Counted from the stretch's first letter, positions 7,742 through 17,252 are shown. The stretch is DNA of 64,000 nt from Gemmiger gallinarum (GCF_014982805.1 NZ_JADCKC010000003.1:372001-436000); one strand, 5' to 3'. Notes: generated by a model from the letters alone, not told the origin. Made by a program: numbers and translations.

Positions 7742-9526
7742 TTACTTGTCTGCCAGTGTCAGGGCGATGGACAGGTCCTTGAGCTGCTGAGGATCGACCA
7801 CATCGGGGGCGCCGGACATGGGTTCGCCGGCGTTCTGTACCTTGGGGAAGGCGATGACATCCCGGATGGAGTCCTTCTTGAGCATGAGCATGACCATGCG
7901 GTCCAGGCCGTAGGCCATACCGCCGTGCGGGGGCGCGCCATACTTGTAGGCATCCATCAGGAAGCCGAAGCTCTGACGGGCCTTCTCCTCGGTGAAGCCC
8001 AGGGCATGGAACATACGGTCCTGCAGGGCGGGGTCGTTGATACGCATGGAGCCGCCGCCCATCTCGACGCCGTTGAGGACGATGTCGTAGGCAACGGCAC
8101 GGCAGGCGCCGGGGTCGCTCTCCACCTTGTCGATGTCCTCGGCACGGGGCAGGGTGAAGGGATGGTGCATGGCCATCCAGCGGCCTTCCTGCTCGCTGTA
8201 CTCAAACAGCGGGAAGTCCACCACCCACAGGAAGTTGAAGAGATCGGGGTTGATGAGGTCATGCTTGCGGGCAATGTCCAGACGGACCTGGCCCAGGGCG
8301 GTGCAGGCCTTGACCCAGTCGTTGTCGCTGACAATGAGCAGCACGTCGCCGGTCTCCAGGTTCATGGCCTGGTAGAGGCGGGTCTTTTCCTCCTCGGTGA
8401 GGAACTTCTCAAAGCTGGAGGAAGTGCCGTCGGCGGTCAGGCGGCTGTAGGCCAGGCCCTTGGCGCCGTAGGTCTTGGCTACATCGCCCAGCTTGTCGAT
8501 GTTTTTACGGCTGAGCTTGTCGGCCATGCCCTTGGCATTGATGGCGCGGATGGAGCCGCCCGCCTCCAGCACGGCGGCAAAGGGCTTGAACTCGGTGCCG
8601 CGGAAGACCTCGGTGACATCCTGGATCTCCAGGCCGAAGCGGGTATCCGGCTTGTCGGAGCCGAAGCGGGACATGGCCTCGGCCCAGGGCATGCGGACGA
8701 AGGGCGTGGCCACGTCGATGCCCAGCATTTCCTTCCACAGCCGCTTGATGAGGCCCTCGTTGATGGTCATGATGTCGTCCTCGGTGACGAAGGCCATCTC
8801 CTCATCCACCTGGGTGAACTCGGGCTGACGGTCGGCGCGCAGGTCCTCGTCGCGGTAGCAGCGGGCGATCTGGAAGTAGCGGTCAAAACCGGACAGCATG
8901 AGGATCTGCTTGTAGAGCTGGGGGCTCTGGGGCAGAGCGTAGAAGTGGCCCGGCTGCACGCGGCTGGGCACCAGATAGTCCCGGGCGCCCTCCGGCGTGG
9001 ACTTGATGAGGGTGGGCGTCTCGATCTCGCAGAAGTGGTTGTCGCAGAAATAGTTGCGGATGATCTGGCAGATCTTGGACCGCAGCACGATCGGCTCATG
9101 CATGGAGGGACGGCGCAGGTCCAGATAGCGGTAGCGCAGGCGCAGGTCATCGTTCACGTTGATGCCGTCGCGGATCTCAAAGGGCGTGGTCTGGGCCTCG
9201 CTGAGGATGCGCAGCTCCGAGACATAGAGCTCCACGTCGCCGGTGGAGATCTTGTCGGTCTTGGAAGCACGCTCCCGCAGCTTGCCGCGGCAGATGACCA
9301 CGTACTCGCTCTTGAGAGATTCGGCCTTGGCAAAGACATCCTTGGGGGTGTCCTCGTCGAACACCAGCTGCAGAATGCCGGTGGTATCGCGCAGGTCGGC
9401 AAAAATAATGCCGCCCTTGTCACGGCTGCGGGCGATGGAGCCACAGACTGTCATTTCCTGGCCCACATTCGCCATGCTGACCTCGCCGCAATAGTTGGTG
9501 CGGCGCAGGTTGCCCATCGTTTCCAT
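7742..9526 (-). CDS. aspS: Aspartyl-tRNA synthetase
   Basis: 594 residues, the bacterial type. N-terminal OB-fold anticodon domain (RTNYCGEV, GQEMTVCGSIARSRD), class II catalytic core with motif 2 (FYALPQSPQ, QIARCYRDEDLRADRQPEFTQ region) and motif 3 (GLDRMVMLM), and the bacterial GAD insertion between them (residues about 290-420). Start fixed by the conserved RTNYCGEV close to the N-terminus and AAGGGG upstream. Monocistronic, between two terminators, with a promoter that lies inside the hairpin after the pullulanase gene. No T-box leader was seen. Confidence 0.97.
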   Translation of the reverse strand: METMGNLRRTNYCGEVSMANVGQEMTVCGSIARSRDKGGIIFADLRDTTGILQLVFDEDTPKDVFAKAESLKSEYVVICRGKLRERASKTDKISTGDVELYVSELRILSEAQTTPFEIRDGINVNDDLRLRYRYLDLRRPSMHEPIVLRSKICQIIRNYFCDNHFCEIETPTLIKSTPEGARDYLVPSRVQPGHFYALPQSPQLYKQILMLSGFDRYFQIARCYRDEDLRADRQPEFTQVDEEMAFVTEDDIMTINEGLIKRLWKEMLGIDVATPFVRMPWAEAMSRFGSDKPDTRFGLEIQDVTEVFRGTEFKPFAAVLEAGGSIRAINAKGMADKLSRKNIDKLGDVAKTYGAKGLAYSRLTADGTSSSFEKFLTEEEKTRLYQAMNLETGDVLLIVSDNDWVKACTALGQVRLDIARKHDLINPDLFNFLWVVDFPLFEYSEQEGRWMAMHHPFTLPRAEDIDKVESDPGACRAVAYDIVLNGVEMGGGSMRINDPALQDRMFHALGFTEEKARQSFGFLMDAYKYGAPPHGGMAYGLDRMVMLMLKKDSIRDVIAFPKVQNAGEPMSGAPDVVDPQQLKDLSIALTLADK

Positions 9527-9570
9527 AGTAATATCCCCTTTTCGGTTCCCTGTTTAGATGTTGACATATT

Positions 9571-9611
9571 ATTATACCCCGTCCGGCCATGTTTGGCAAG
9601 CCGGACGGGGC
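9571..9611 (-). promoter_or_regulatory. aspS promoter overlapping an inverted repeat
   Basis: Minus-strand TTGCCA (9594-9599), 17-base spacer, TATAAT (9571-9576). The spacer forms the second arm of the stem CCCCGTCCGG / CCGGACGGGG (9577-9610), the probable 3' hairpin of pullulanase, which on the + strand is followed by CCTTTTG. Confidence 0.72.
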
Positions 9612-9620
9612 CTTTTGCCC

Positions 9621-11540
9621 TTACTGACGGACAAAAATGTTGACGCTGACCGGGGCCAGCTCCACATGGCCGGAAAGCTCCTCTCCAAAGGGCCGGGCGC
9701 CGGCGCGGGTGCCGTCACACAGGCGCCGCCAGGGCCCGCCGGGCAGCTCCACCCACTGAGAGGTGGTTTCGGGATTATAGTAGACGGCCAGTTCTCCCTC
9801 GCCGTCCTGCTTTTCCAGCACAAAGCCGATCATCCAGCCGGGCATGGCCAGCAGAATGGGAGCCGTCTCCCCCGCCGCCCCCGACAGTTCGGGATGGGCA
9901 CGGCGAATCTCCAGAAGCCCCCGGTAGTAATCCACCAGCGGCTGCATCTCAGCGGCACGGCGCCAGTCCAGCCGGTTGACCGGCTGGGGGCCCAGATAGC
10001 TGTTGCCGTTTCCTCCCTTGGTGCGGGCGAACTCCTCCCCCGACAGCATGAAGGGCAGACCACGGCAGGTGAGATAGATGCCCGCAGCCATGCGGTTCTG
10101 GGCCAGAAGGTCGGCGTCGGGGTCGTCGAAGTTCGTGCGCCCTGCCACCAGCTTGAGCTTGTCCCACAGGGTGTAGTTGTCGTGGGCCGAGACGTACTGC
10201 ACCACCTGGCCCGCTGCCCGGGGCCGGAAGCCCGCCTCGCCGTCCTGCCAGGCGTCCACGGCGTGGAGCAGGTGCACCCCATGGTAGGGGCCGCCGTTCA
10301 CATAGCCGGGAGACTTGGCGTCGAACACTCCGCCCTTGATGTCGTCCCGGGTGGCGTCGCAGAAAAAGCCGATGCGCGGGTCCAGCACATCCAGAGCCCC
10401 CTTGTCCGACGGCCGGGCGCCCGTATCCATGCAGGTGCCGCCGCCCATCCAGGGCTCGCCGTACATCAGGATGTCCCGCCCGCCGGGCAGAGCGTCCAGG
10501 GCGGCGCGGATGGCGTTCATGGTCTCCGCGTCCTCCAGCGCCATAAGGTCGAAGCGGAAGCCGTCCACATGGTATTCCCTGGCCCAGTACAGGCAGGAGT
10601 CCACAATATACTTGCGCATCATCCGGCGCTCGCTGGCCAGGTCACAGCCGCAGCCGGAGCCGTTGGTCAGGTGACCGTCCGGCGTGCGGCGGCAGTAATA
10701 GCCGGGCACCGTGCGTTCCAGCCAGCCGTCCGGCTGATAGGTGTGGTTATAGACCACGTCCATCACCACGCCCAGCCCCGCCCGGTGGATGGCCGCGATC
10801 ATGGCGCGGCATTCCCGCACCCGGACCTCCCCATGGTAGGGGTCGGTGGCATAGCTGCCCTCCGGCACATTGTAGTTGACCGGGTCATAGCCCCAGTTGT
10901 AGCCGTCCGGGTCGGCCTCGTCAATGCGGCCATAGTCAAAGATGGGCATGAGCTGCACATGGCTCACCCCCAGCCCTTTGAGATAGGCCAGGCAGGTGGG
11001 CTTTTCCGGGTCGCCGTCCAGGCAGGTGTTTTCCGCCGTGAAGCCCAGATATTTGCCACGCCACGCTTCCGGCACGCCGCCGGCCGGGTCCGCCGAGAAG
11101 TCCCCCACGTGGGTCTCCCAGATGCAGCGGGCATGGGCGGGAATCTCCGGGCGGCGGTCCTTCTCCCATCCTTCCGGCGCGGCGGAGGCCAGATCAATGA
11201 CCATACTGCGCCGTCCGTTGATGCCGCAGGCTCTGGCGTAGGGGTCGGCGGTGAGGACTTCCCCTTCTTTGCCCTCAAACTGCAGGGCATAGACATAATA
11301 GACTCCGGCCAGGTTTTCTTCCACATGGACCTGCCAGACACCCTGTCCGGTGGGTTCCATCAGGTGATACCCCCGCAGTCCCGCGTCGGGCTCATCGTCC
11401 GAACCGGTGGCGTACAGCAGCACCCGCACCGCCGATGCTGTGGGGGCCCACAGCTTGAAAATGGTACGTTCCCTCTGCCAGGTGGCCCCCAGATCCTTAC
11501 CGGTATAGGCGGGCAGCGCCGCCGCCTGCTGTTCTCTCAT
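9621..11540 (-). CDS. pulA: Type I pullulanase (starch/glycogen debranching, GH13)
   Basis: 639 residues, cytosolic (no signal peptide). Hydrolyses alpha-1,6 branches of glycogen or maltodextrin. N-terminal CBM48-like domain (residues about 20-110, TIFKLWAPTASAVRV), then the GH13 barrel with the type I signature YNWGYDPVNYNVP near residue 213, nucleophile region DGFRFDLM near 325, acid/base Glu in YGEPW near 360 and SAHDNYTLWDK near 451, then a C-terminal beta domain. Sits directly downstream of glycogen phosphorylase on the same strand; the two enzymes work together, the phosphorylase stopping at branch points that this enzyme removes. Confidence 0.95.
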   Translation of the reverse strand: MREQQAAALPAYTGKDLGATWQRERTIFKLWAPTASAVRVLLYATGSDDEPDAGLRGYHLMEPTGQGVWQVHVEENLAGVYYVYALQFEGKEGEVLTADPYARACGINGRRSMVIDLASAAPEGWEKDRRPEIPAHARCIWETHVGDFSADPAGGVPEAWRGKYLGFTAENTCLDGDPEKPTCLAYLKGLGVSHVQLMPIFDYGRIDEADPDGYNWGYDPVNYNVPEGSYATDPYHGEVRVRECRAMIAAIHRAGLGVVMDVVYNHTYQPDGWLERTVPGYYCRRTPDGHLTNGSGCGCDLASERRMMRKYIVDSCLYWAREYHVDGFRFDLMALEDAETMNAIRAALDALPGGRDILMYGEPWMGGGTCMDTGARPSDKGALDVLDPRIGFFCDATRDDIKGGVFDAKSPGYVNGGPYHGVHLLHAVDAWQDGEAGFRPRAAGQVVQYVSAHDNYTLWDKLKLVAGRTNFDDPDADLLAQNRMAAGIYLTCRGLPFMLSGEEFARTKGGNGNSYLGPQPVNRLDWRRAAEMQPLVDYYRGLLEIRRAHPELSGAAGETAPILLAMPGWMIGFVLEKQDGEGELAVYYNPETTSQWVELPGGPWRRLCDGTRAGARPFGEELSGHVELAPVSVNIFVRQ

Positions 11541-11603
11541 TGCCTGTCACTCTCCCTTAATGCGGCGCCGCCTGTGCGATGCCAAAGCGTGTCTGTGCAC
11601 CCT

Positions 11604-11655
11604 GAAAAAACGCGCACACACGAAAGGGACGGCTGCCAACCCGACAGCCGTCCCT
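11604..11655 (-). terminator. Hairpin between glgP and pulA (glgP terminator or pulA leader attenuator)
   Basis: 11-bp stem AGGGACGGCTG / CAGCCGTCCCT; the T6 run lies about 15 bases after the stem. Because the pulA promoter is upstream of this hairpin, the structure is part of the pulA 5' leader. Confidence 0.6.
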
Positions 11656-11687
11656 GAAATTTTGTCTGTTCTGTTGTTGACACCTCT

Positions 11688-11717
11688 ATTATACCCTGTG
11701 CCCCGGCCTGATTGCAA
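11688..11717 (-). promoter_or_regulatory. pulA promoter
   Basis: Minus-strand TTGCAA, 18-base spacer, TATAAT, starting 3 bases after the glgP stop codon. Confidence 0.7.
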
Positions 11718-11719
11718 GG

Positions 11720-14002
11720 TCAGTGCTGGGCGGTCAGGTGCCAAATATCCCGGTTATACTCCCCGATGGTCCGGTCGGAGGAGAAGTAGCCCGCCTTGGC
11801 AATGTTGATGAGGGCGCGGCGGCTCCAGCCCAACGGGTCAAAGGCGTAATCCGCCAGCGCCTGGTCCTTGCGCACCACATAGGCGTTGAAGTCGGGCAGC
11901 GTCTGGAACCAGTCCTTATAGATGAGCTCGTTTTTCAGCCGTTCCAGATTTTCGCTCCGGCCGGCGGCCAGCATCTCGGGGCCGGTCAGAAAGTCGATAG
12001 CACGGCACAGGTTGGGGTCGGCCTCGTACCATTCCCGGGCGCAGTAATCCCCCGCCGCATAGCGGTGGATGACCTGATTGCTGCTGGCACCGAAAATATA
12101 GATGTTGTCCTTGCCCACCAGCTCGGCGATCTCTACGTTGGCGCCGTCCATGGTGCCCAGGGTCAGGGCGCCGTTGAGCATGAACTTCATGTTGCCGGTG
12201 CCGGAAGCCTCCTTGGAGGCCAGGCTGATCTGTTCGGACAGGTCACAGGCGGGAATGAGTTTTTCCGCGATGGTGACATTGTAGTTGGGCACAAATACCA
12301 CCTGCAGCCAGCGGGAGACCTCGGGGTCGGCGGCAATGACCTTGCTTAGGGTCAGGATGGCATGGATGATATCCTTGGCGATGGTGTAGGCCGGTGCCGC
12401 TTTGGCGCCGAAGATACTCACCAGCGGCACCGCCGGCGTGTGGCCCGCCTTGATCTCAAAGTACTGGTGAATTAGATAAAGCAGATTGAGCTGCTGGCGC
12501 TTGTACTCGTGCAGGCGCTTGATCTGGATGTCAAACATGGCCTCGGGGTCCACCCGGATGCCCTTCTCCCCCAGCCAGGAGGCCAGCGCCTTCTTGTTGT
12601 CCGCCTTGATCTGGGCGAACTGCTGAAGCACCACCACGTCGCCCTCGGCGGCATCGGTGTACTGCATGAGCTGTTCCAGCCGGGAGGCATCCTTCTTGAA
12701 ATCCGGGCCGATGAGGGTTTCGATCTCAGCCGCCAGGGCCGGGTTGCATTCCAGCAGCCAGCGGCGGAAGGTGATACCGTTGGTCTTGTTGTTGAACTTG
12801 TCTGGATAGAGTCGGTAAAACCCGTTGAGCTCGGTGTTTTTCAAAATCTCGGTATGCAGCGCCGCCACGCCGTTGGTGGAGTGGGTAAAGTGAATATCCA
12901 TATGGGCCATGTGGACGTTGCCGTGGTCATCCACCACCGCCAGGCTGCGGTCATCGGTGCGGGAGCGGGCCAGGTCGTCCAGCTTGCCAATGATGGGCAT
13001 GAGCTGGGGCACCACCTTCTCCAGATAGTTCCAGGGCCAGGTTTCCAGTGCCTCGGCCAGAATGGTGTGGTTGGTGTAGGCGCAGGTATCGGTGACGATC
13101 TGCACCGCCTCCTCAAAGCCGATGCCCTTCTCCTCCAGCAGGCGGATGAGCTCGGGGATGACCATGCTGGGATGGGTGTCGTTGATCTGGATGGCGGCGT
13201 AGTCGGCCAGATCATGCAGGTTGCTGCCCCGCTCCTGGCACTCGGCCAGAATGAGCTGGGCGCCTGCCGACACCATGAGATACTGCTGGTAGATGCGCAG
13301 CAGGCGGCCCGCCTCGTCGGAATCGTCGGGGTAAAGGAACAGCGTCAGGCATTTTTCAATGTCGGTCTTGTCAAAACGGATGCCCTCGGTGACCATGGAC
13401 TCGTCGATGGTGTCCAGGTCAAAAAGGTTCAGGGTGTTGGTGCGGCCCTCATAGCCGGTCACGGCCAGGCGGTAGAGGCGGGCGTTGACGGGGTGGCCGC
13501 CCAGGCTGACAGGGAACACCGTATCGGTGGGCTCCGCCCAGCAGTGGTCGGTCAGCCAGGGGTCGGGCTGTTCCTGCTGGACGCCCTGGGACAGGTCCTG
13601 CCGGAACAGGCCGAAGTGGTAGCGCAGACCGATGCCGTCCCCCGGCAGGTCCATGGTCGCCAGAGAGTCCAGGAAGCAGGAGGCCAGACGCCCCAGACCG
13701 CCGTTGCCCAGGCTGGGTTCCGGCTCCACTTCCTCAATGACGGACAGGCTCTTGCCCGCCTCCTTGAGGCAGGTTTTCACCTCGTCGTAGAGGCCCAGGT
13801 TGATAAGGTTATTGGAGAGCAGTTTGCCGATGAGAAATTCGGCGGAAATATAATACAGTTTCTTGCCCGACACCGGGGTGCGGCGTGCTTCGCTCTCCCG
13901 GCGGACAAGGTTGAGAAGTGCGAGATACAGTTCCTGATCGGTGCAATCCGCAACAGGCTTGCCGGTCAGTTCAATCAGATTTTGCTGGATGGTCCCTTGC
14001 AT
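11720..14002 (-). CDS. glgP: Glycogen/maltodextrin phosphorylase (GT35)
   Basis: 760 residues. Releases glucose-1-phosphate from alpha-1,4-glucan ends. Start placed at ATG 14002 (MQGTIQQNL) because AAGGAG lies 9 bases upstream; the frame stays open for 49 more codons without a ribosome site. Family landmarks: KLYYISAEFLIGK, EPSLGNGGLGRLASCFLDS, NDTHPSMVIPELIRLL, FNNKTNGITFRRWL and the pyridoxal-phosphate segment KEASGTGNMKFMLNGAL with the cofactor Lys near residue 606. Forms a glucan-degradation unit with pulA and a divergent AraC-type regulator. Confidence 0.96.
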   Translation of the reverse strand: MQGTIQQNLIELTGKPVADCTDQELYLALLNLVRRESEARRTPVSGKKLYYISAEFLIGKLLSNNLINLGLYDEVKTCLKEAGKSLSVIEEVEPEPSLGNGGLGRLASCFLDSLATMDLPGDGIGLRYHFGLFRQDLSQGVQQEQPDPWLTDHCWAEPTDTVFPVSLGGHPVNARLYRLAVTGYEGRTNTLNLFDLDTIDESMVTEGIRFDKTDIEKCLTLFLYPDDSDEAGRLLRIYQQYLMVSAGAQLILAECQERGSNLHDLADYAAIQINDTHPSMVIPELIRLLEEKGIGFEEAVQIVTDTCAYTNHTILAEALETWPWNYLEKVVPQLMPIIGKLDDLARSRTDDRSLAVVDDHGNVHMAHMDIHFTHSTNGVAALHTEILKNTELNGFYRLYPDKFNNKTNGITFRRWLLECNPALAAEIETLIGPDFKKDASRLEQLMQYTDAAEGDVVVLQQFAQIKADNKKALASWLGEKGIRVDPEAMFDIQIKRLHEYKRQQLNLLYLIHQYFEIKAGHTPAVPLVSIFGAKAAPAYTIAKDIIHAILTLSKVIAADPEVSRWLQVVFVPNYNVTIAEKLIPACDLSEQISLASKEASGTGNMKFMLNGALTLGTMDGANVEIAELVGKDNIYIFGASSNQVIHRYAAGDYCAREWYEADPNLCRAIDFLTGPEMLAAGRSENLERLKNELIYKDWFQTLPDFNAYVVRKDQALADYAFDPLGWSRRALINIAKAGYFSSDRTIGEYNRDIWHLTAQH

Positions 14003-14166
14003 GCAGATCAACTCCTTCGTTGCAGTGGTCAGACCCTCTATCAAGCCGCGCCCGGAAATTGGCCGGTGAAAAATATGGATTATTTTCCCCCCGGGGGCTG
14101 CGGCCAGGGATACGCCGTCCGGCGTATCCTTAACATGTAGTATTATCACACTTTACAACCTGTATC

Positions 14167-14196
14167 TTGCACTATCCTTGCATTTTATGGTATTAT
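14167..14196 (+). promoter_or_regulatory. Promoter of the AraC-family gene
   Basis: TTGCAC, 18-base spacer, TATTAT in the glgP/araC divergent intergenic region (14003-14249), 54 bases before the start codon. Confidence 0.65.
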
Positions 14197-14249
14197 CCTA
14201 TCATAATCACAGTCCGGCAGGCTTCCTTGCCGTGGAAGGAGAGATTCTC

Positions 14250-15131
14250 ATGCCGCAGACATCGGCCCGCCCGGAAGGGGAACTGTATCGGGAGGAAAAA
14301 GAGCACGGCAGCGCACTGTTTCCCTTCAACATCTATCCATGCACCATTCCGGACGACTTTGACTCTGTCCCTCTGCACTGGCAGAACAGCATGGAGCTGA
14401 TCTATATCAAAGGCGGCGCAGGCCTTGCCCAGGTTTCTCTCAGCGTTATGGAGGCGCGTGCGGGGGATATTTTTGTACTGCCTCCAAAGACACTTCACGG
14501 CCTGCGGCAGTCCCCGGGCAAGCGGATGGAATACGAGAATTTCATCTTTTCCACCACCCTTCTGGGCGGGTCGGACGACCTGTGTGTACAGCAGTATTTG
14601 ATGCCGCTGCAGTCCGGGCGGCTGACGCTGCCGGTGCGGATATCCCTGGAGGATGCAGGATATCCGGCCCTGTCTGCCTGCCTGACCGATGCGGAGGAAT
14701 TCTGCCGCACCCGGCGCAGCGGGTTTGAACTGGGGGTCAAGGGAGCCATGCTGCGCTTTATGGCGCTGCTGCTGGCGGAGCAGAACCTGCCCCCGGCCCA
14801 GCCGGACAGTGTGGGCACCGCGCGGCTTCGGAAACTGCTCCAGCGCATTGAGGACAACTGCGCCGCTCCCCTGACGGTGCCGGATGCCGCGGCGGTATGC
14901 GGATGCAGCGCCAGTCATTTTATGCGGTGGTTCAGGAAAATGACCGGCACCACCTTCGGGGCCTATCTCAACGAGCGGCGGCTGGCAGCGGCGGCGGAGC
15001 TTTTGCGCACCACCGACGACACGGTGCTGAGCATTGCCGAGCAGGCCGGGTTTGAGAACCTCTCCAACTTTAACCGCCGGTTCAAGGCGCGATACGGCAT
15101 GACACCCAGGCAGTACCGGAGCGGCACCTGA
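14250..15131 (+). CDS. AraC-family transcriptional regulator
   Basis: 293 residues; ATG 14250 has GGAAGGAG upstream, whereas the longer open frame does not. Residues about 40-110 form a cupin-type sensing domain (LIYIKGGAGLAQV, ARAGDIFVLPPKTLHGL), and residues about 190-290 the double helix-turn-helix DNA-binding domain (LTVPDAAAVCGCSASHFMRWF; FENLSNFNRRFKARYGMTPRQYR, written here in two parts). Such proteins sense sugars; divergent placement next to glgP-pulA suggests control of glucan use, which is inference. Confidence 0.9.
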   Translation: MPQTSARPEGELYREEKEHGSALFPFNIYPCTIPDDFDSVPLHWQNSMELIYIKGGAGLAQVSLSVMEARAGDIFVLPPKTLHGLRQSPGKRMEYENFIFSTTLLGGSDDLCVQQYLMPLQSGRLTLPVRISLEDAGYPALSACLTDAEEFCRTRRSGFELGVKGAMLRFMALLLAEQNLPPAQPDSVGTARLRKLLQRIEDNCAAPLTVPDAAAVCGCSASHFMRWFRKMTGTTFGAYLNERRLAAAAELLRTTDDTVLSIAEQAGFENLSNFNRRFKARYGMTPRQYRSGT

Positions 15132-15153
15132 GCGCTTTTCCTCCCCAAGGCAC

Positions 15154-15198
15154 AAAAAATACAGGCCCGAAGCCAATGGCCTCGGGCCTGTATTTTTT
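15154..15198. terminator. Terminator after the AraC gene
   Basis: AAAAAATACAGGCCCGA pairs with TCGGGCCTGTATTTTTT; bidirectional shape. Confidence 0.92.
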
Positions 15199-15241
15199 GG
15201 GTTGTGACACCCTAGTGCATTCTATTGGAGAATGTCGCCAT

Positions 15242-15272
15242 CAGAAAAAGCAGCCGGGTAAACTTACCCGCT
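15242..15272 (-). terminator. Weak terminator of the LPQTG protein gene
   Basis: Minus-strand CGGGTAA / TTACCCG small hairpin then GCTGCTTTTTC, 27 bases past the stop codon at 15299. Confidence 0.5.
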
Positions 15273-15298
15273 CATGGGGGAGACCAAACCGATTGGGT

Positions 15299-17152
15299 TT
15301 AGTTCAGCTTTTTACGAATAGCAAACAGGTAAACAGCTGCACCAGCCAGAGCCGCGCACAGAACCACGACGAAGCTCACGGGGCTGACAACGCCCTGGTT
15401 GCCAGTCTGGGGCAGGATCTTGGTGCTGTTGTCAGCAGGGGCCTCAGCCTTGACGACCTCATCGCTGGAATCGTCGGAGGAGGCGGTGACGGTGTTGGAT
15501 GTAGTGGTAACATCCTTATAGACCGGATAGAAGGCGAAGTCGCCGGAGCAGCCCTCCAGCTTGCCCTGATCCAGATCATTGTAGCAGAAATCCTCACCAG
15601 GCTGCAGGGTCACGGTCTCATCCAGATCGCAAACCCAGTAGTCGAGAGCCTTGCTCTTGTCGCCAGTAGTGATGGAAGGAACAGTGCAGGGCTCGTCAGG
15701 ATCAAAGCTCCAGAAGGTGTAATGGACTTCGTCCGGGTTGTCGGGATTCTCATTCCAGACATCATTCTCGCCCTTGCGGAAGACAGCAGTCTTTGCGGTA
15801 GCAGTCTCGGGAACGCGATCGATGACGATCTCGTAGTGCTGGCCGTAGATGAACTGGATATCGCCGGTAACGACCTGATAGTAGCCCTCGGGGACATACT
15901 GGTTCAGGACGGTGCGGTTATGGATGCCAGTGGGAACAAAGTAGTCGCCGCCAGCAATCACATTGCCTTCCATGTCGATGAACTGGATGTTGACGATGGA
16001 GGTGTCCTCAACCAGATTGATGTCATAGTGCTCGCCGGCCTCGAAGAGGATATCGCCGGTCACAGCCTGCTTGTAGCCCTGAGGAACGTAGCGGTCCAGG
16101 ACCTGACGGTTCTGAACACCAGCGGGAACGAAGTAGTCACCGCCGGCAATCACATTGCCGTAGGGATCAACAAAAGCGATGTTGACGATGATGGCATCGT
16201 TAACCTTCTCGACGCGGACATCCAGGCTGGTGCCCTCGGCAACCATGAAGTCGCCGGAAACGCTCATCTGGTAGCCAACGGGGACGTACTGCTCCAGAAC
16301 AGAGTAGTTCTGAACGCCCTCGGGCAGGAAGTAGTCACCGCCGGAAACGAAGGTATCGCCGTCCATGAAGCGGATGTTCATGATGACATCCTTGACGATC
16401 TTCTCGACGCGGACATCCAGGCTGGTGCCCTCGGCAACCATGAAGTCGCCGGAGACGCTCAGCTTGTAACCGTCGGGGAGGTACTGCTCCAGAACAGAGT
16501 AGTTCTGAACGCCCTCGGGCAGGAAGTAGTCACCGCCGGCAACAAACTCATCGCCATCCATAAAGCGGATGGTCATGATAACAGTAGTCGGCTCAGAATC
16601 TTCAACGGGTTGAACCGGAACATACACATACTTATCCGAAATTGCCAGATCACCCTGCTCGCCAATGTACTCATAGCCATCAGGGAGGTGCTCCAGAACC
16701 TTGGTGTAGTTCACGTTGCCTGCATCGGCAGCAACCTCAATAGCGATTTCAGCCACCTGGACCGAATTCTTCTCGTCGTAGAAATTCAGGTAAACCTTCT
16801 TTTCAGTCGGTTGAGAATTTTCGATCTTCTCGACTGCAACCGAAACTGTAGTATTTTCGGCATCCTTAATGACAAAAGTCCAATCCTCAGATCCAGCGAA
16901 CTTATAGTCGTTCGGTACCGATACGTCGCCTTCGTACATATCTTCGATCGTATACTCTTTGTTGATTTGATAAACTTTACCGGCGATTTCTGTCGCAACG
17001 ATTTTGCCATCTGCAACATCAACAAATTGGAACGTGGGTCTTACAGAGTTAGAATCGCCCGTAGCAAACGCCATAGCAGGAATGCCGATGCTCAGCATCA
17101 GCACCGCCAGCAGCGCAGCCAGCAGACGGCGAAACTTTTTCGTTTTCTGCAT
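15299..17152 (-). CDS. LPQTG cell-wall-anchored surface protein with tandem 65-residue repeats
   Basis: 617 residues; ATG 17152 has AAAAAGGAG 7 bases upstream. N-terminal signal peptide (residues about 1-32, ending AMAFA). An N-terminal module, one degenerate repeat and four clear repeats of about 65 residues follow; each runs IRFMDGDxFVxGGDYFLPEG, VQNYSVLEQYxPxGY, SVSGDFMVAEG or related forms. A domain ending near residue 560 precedes the sorting signal: LPQTG at 580-584, hydrophobic helix, RKK tail. At DNA level two copies (near 16205 and 16400) are almost identical at 195-base spacing, so the array is recent. Downstream of a sortase gene on the same strand; most likely its substrate. The ligand is unknown. 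Confidence 0.9.
   Translation of the reverse strand: MQKTKKFRRLLAALLAVLMLSIGIPAMAFATGDSNSVRPTFQFVDVADGKIVATEIAGKVYQINKEYTIEDMYEGDVSVPNDYKFAGSEDWTFVIKDAENTTVSVAVEKIENSQPTEKKVYLNFYDEKNSVQVAEIAIEVAADAGNVNYTKVLEHLPDGYEYIGEQGDLAISDKYVYVPVQPVEDSEPTTVIMTIRFMDGDEFVAGGDYFLPEGVQNYSVLEQYLPDGYKLSVSGDFMVAEGTSLDVRVEKIVKDVIMNIRFMDGDTFVSGGDYFLPEGVQNYSVLEQYVPVGYQMSVSGDFMVAEGTSLDVRVEKVNDAIIVNIAFVDPYGNVIAGGDYFVPAGVQNRQVLDRYVPQGYKQAVTGDILFEAGEHYDINLVEDTSIVNIQFIDMEGNVIAGGDYFVPTGIHNRTVLNQYVPEGYYQVVTGDIQFIYGQHYEIVIDRVPETATAKTAVFRKGENDVWNENPDNPDEVHYTFWSFDPDEPCTVPSITTGDKSKALDYWVCDLDETVTLQPGEDFCYNDLDQGKLEGCSGDFAFYPVYKDVTTTSNTVTASSDDSSDEVVKAEAPADNSTKILPQTGNQGVVSPVSFVVVLCAALAGAAVYLFAIRKKLN
15990..16590 (-). repeat. In-frame 195-bp tandem repeats in the surface protein
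   Basis: Blocks starting TTCTCGACGCGGACATCC (+ strand) at about 16206 and 16401, and CTGCTCCAGAACAGAGTAG at about 16289 and 16484, recur exactly 195 bases apart; more diverged copies continue to about 15790 and 16800. Confidence 0.85.
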
Positions 17153-17252
17153 ATTATTACTCCTTTTTCGCAATCTATTTCAAGCGCAAGGTTGGCAAGC
17201 CCCCATGTGTTGTCAGCCACACGTTTGAAACCATCCATATTTCGTCCGGGCA

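Noticed and set aside
9527-9620. T-box riboswitch upstream of aspS (and of proS at 44235-44293)
   Set aside because: The leaders are far too short and contain no T-box consensus or specifier stem.
15990-16590. Regular 195-base repeats considered as a CRISPR-like or minisatellite array
   Set aside because: The period is a multiple of three, lies inside a continuous reading frame and encodes the 65-residue surface-protein repeats.
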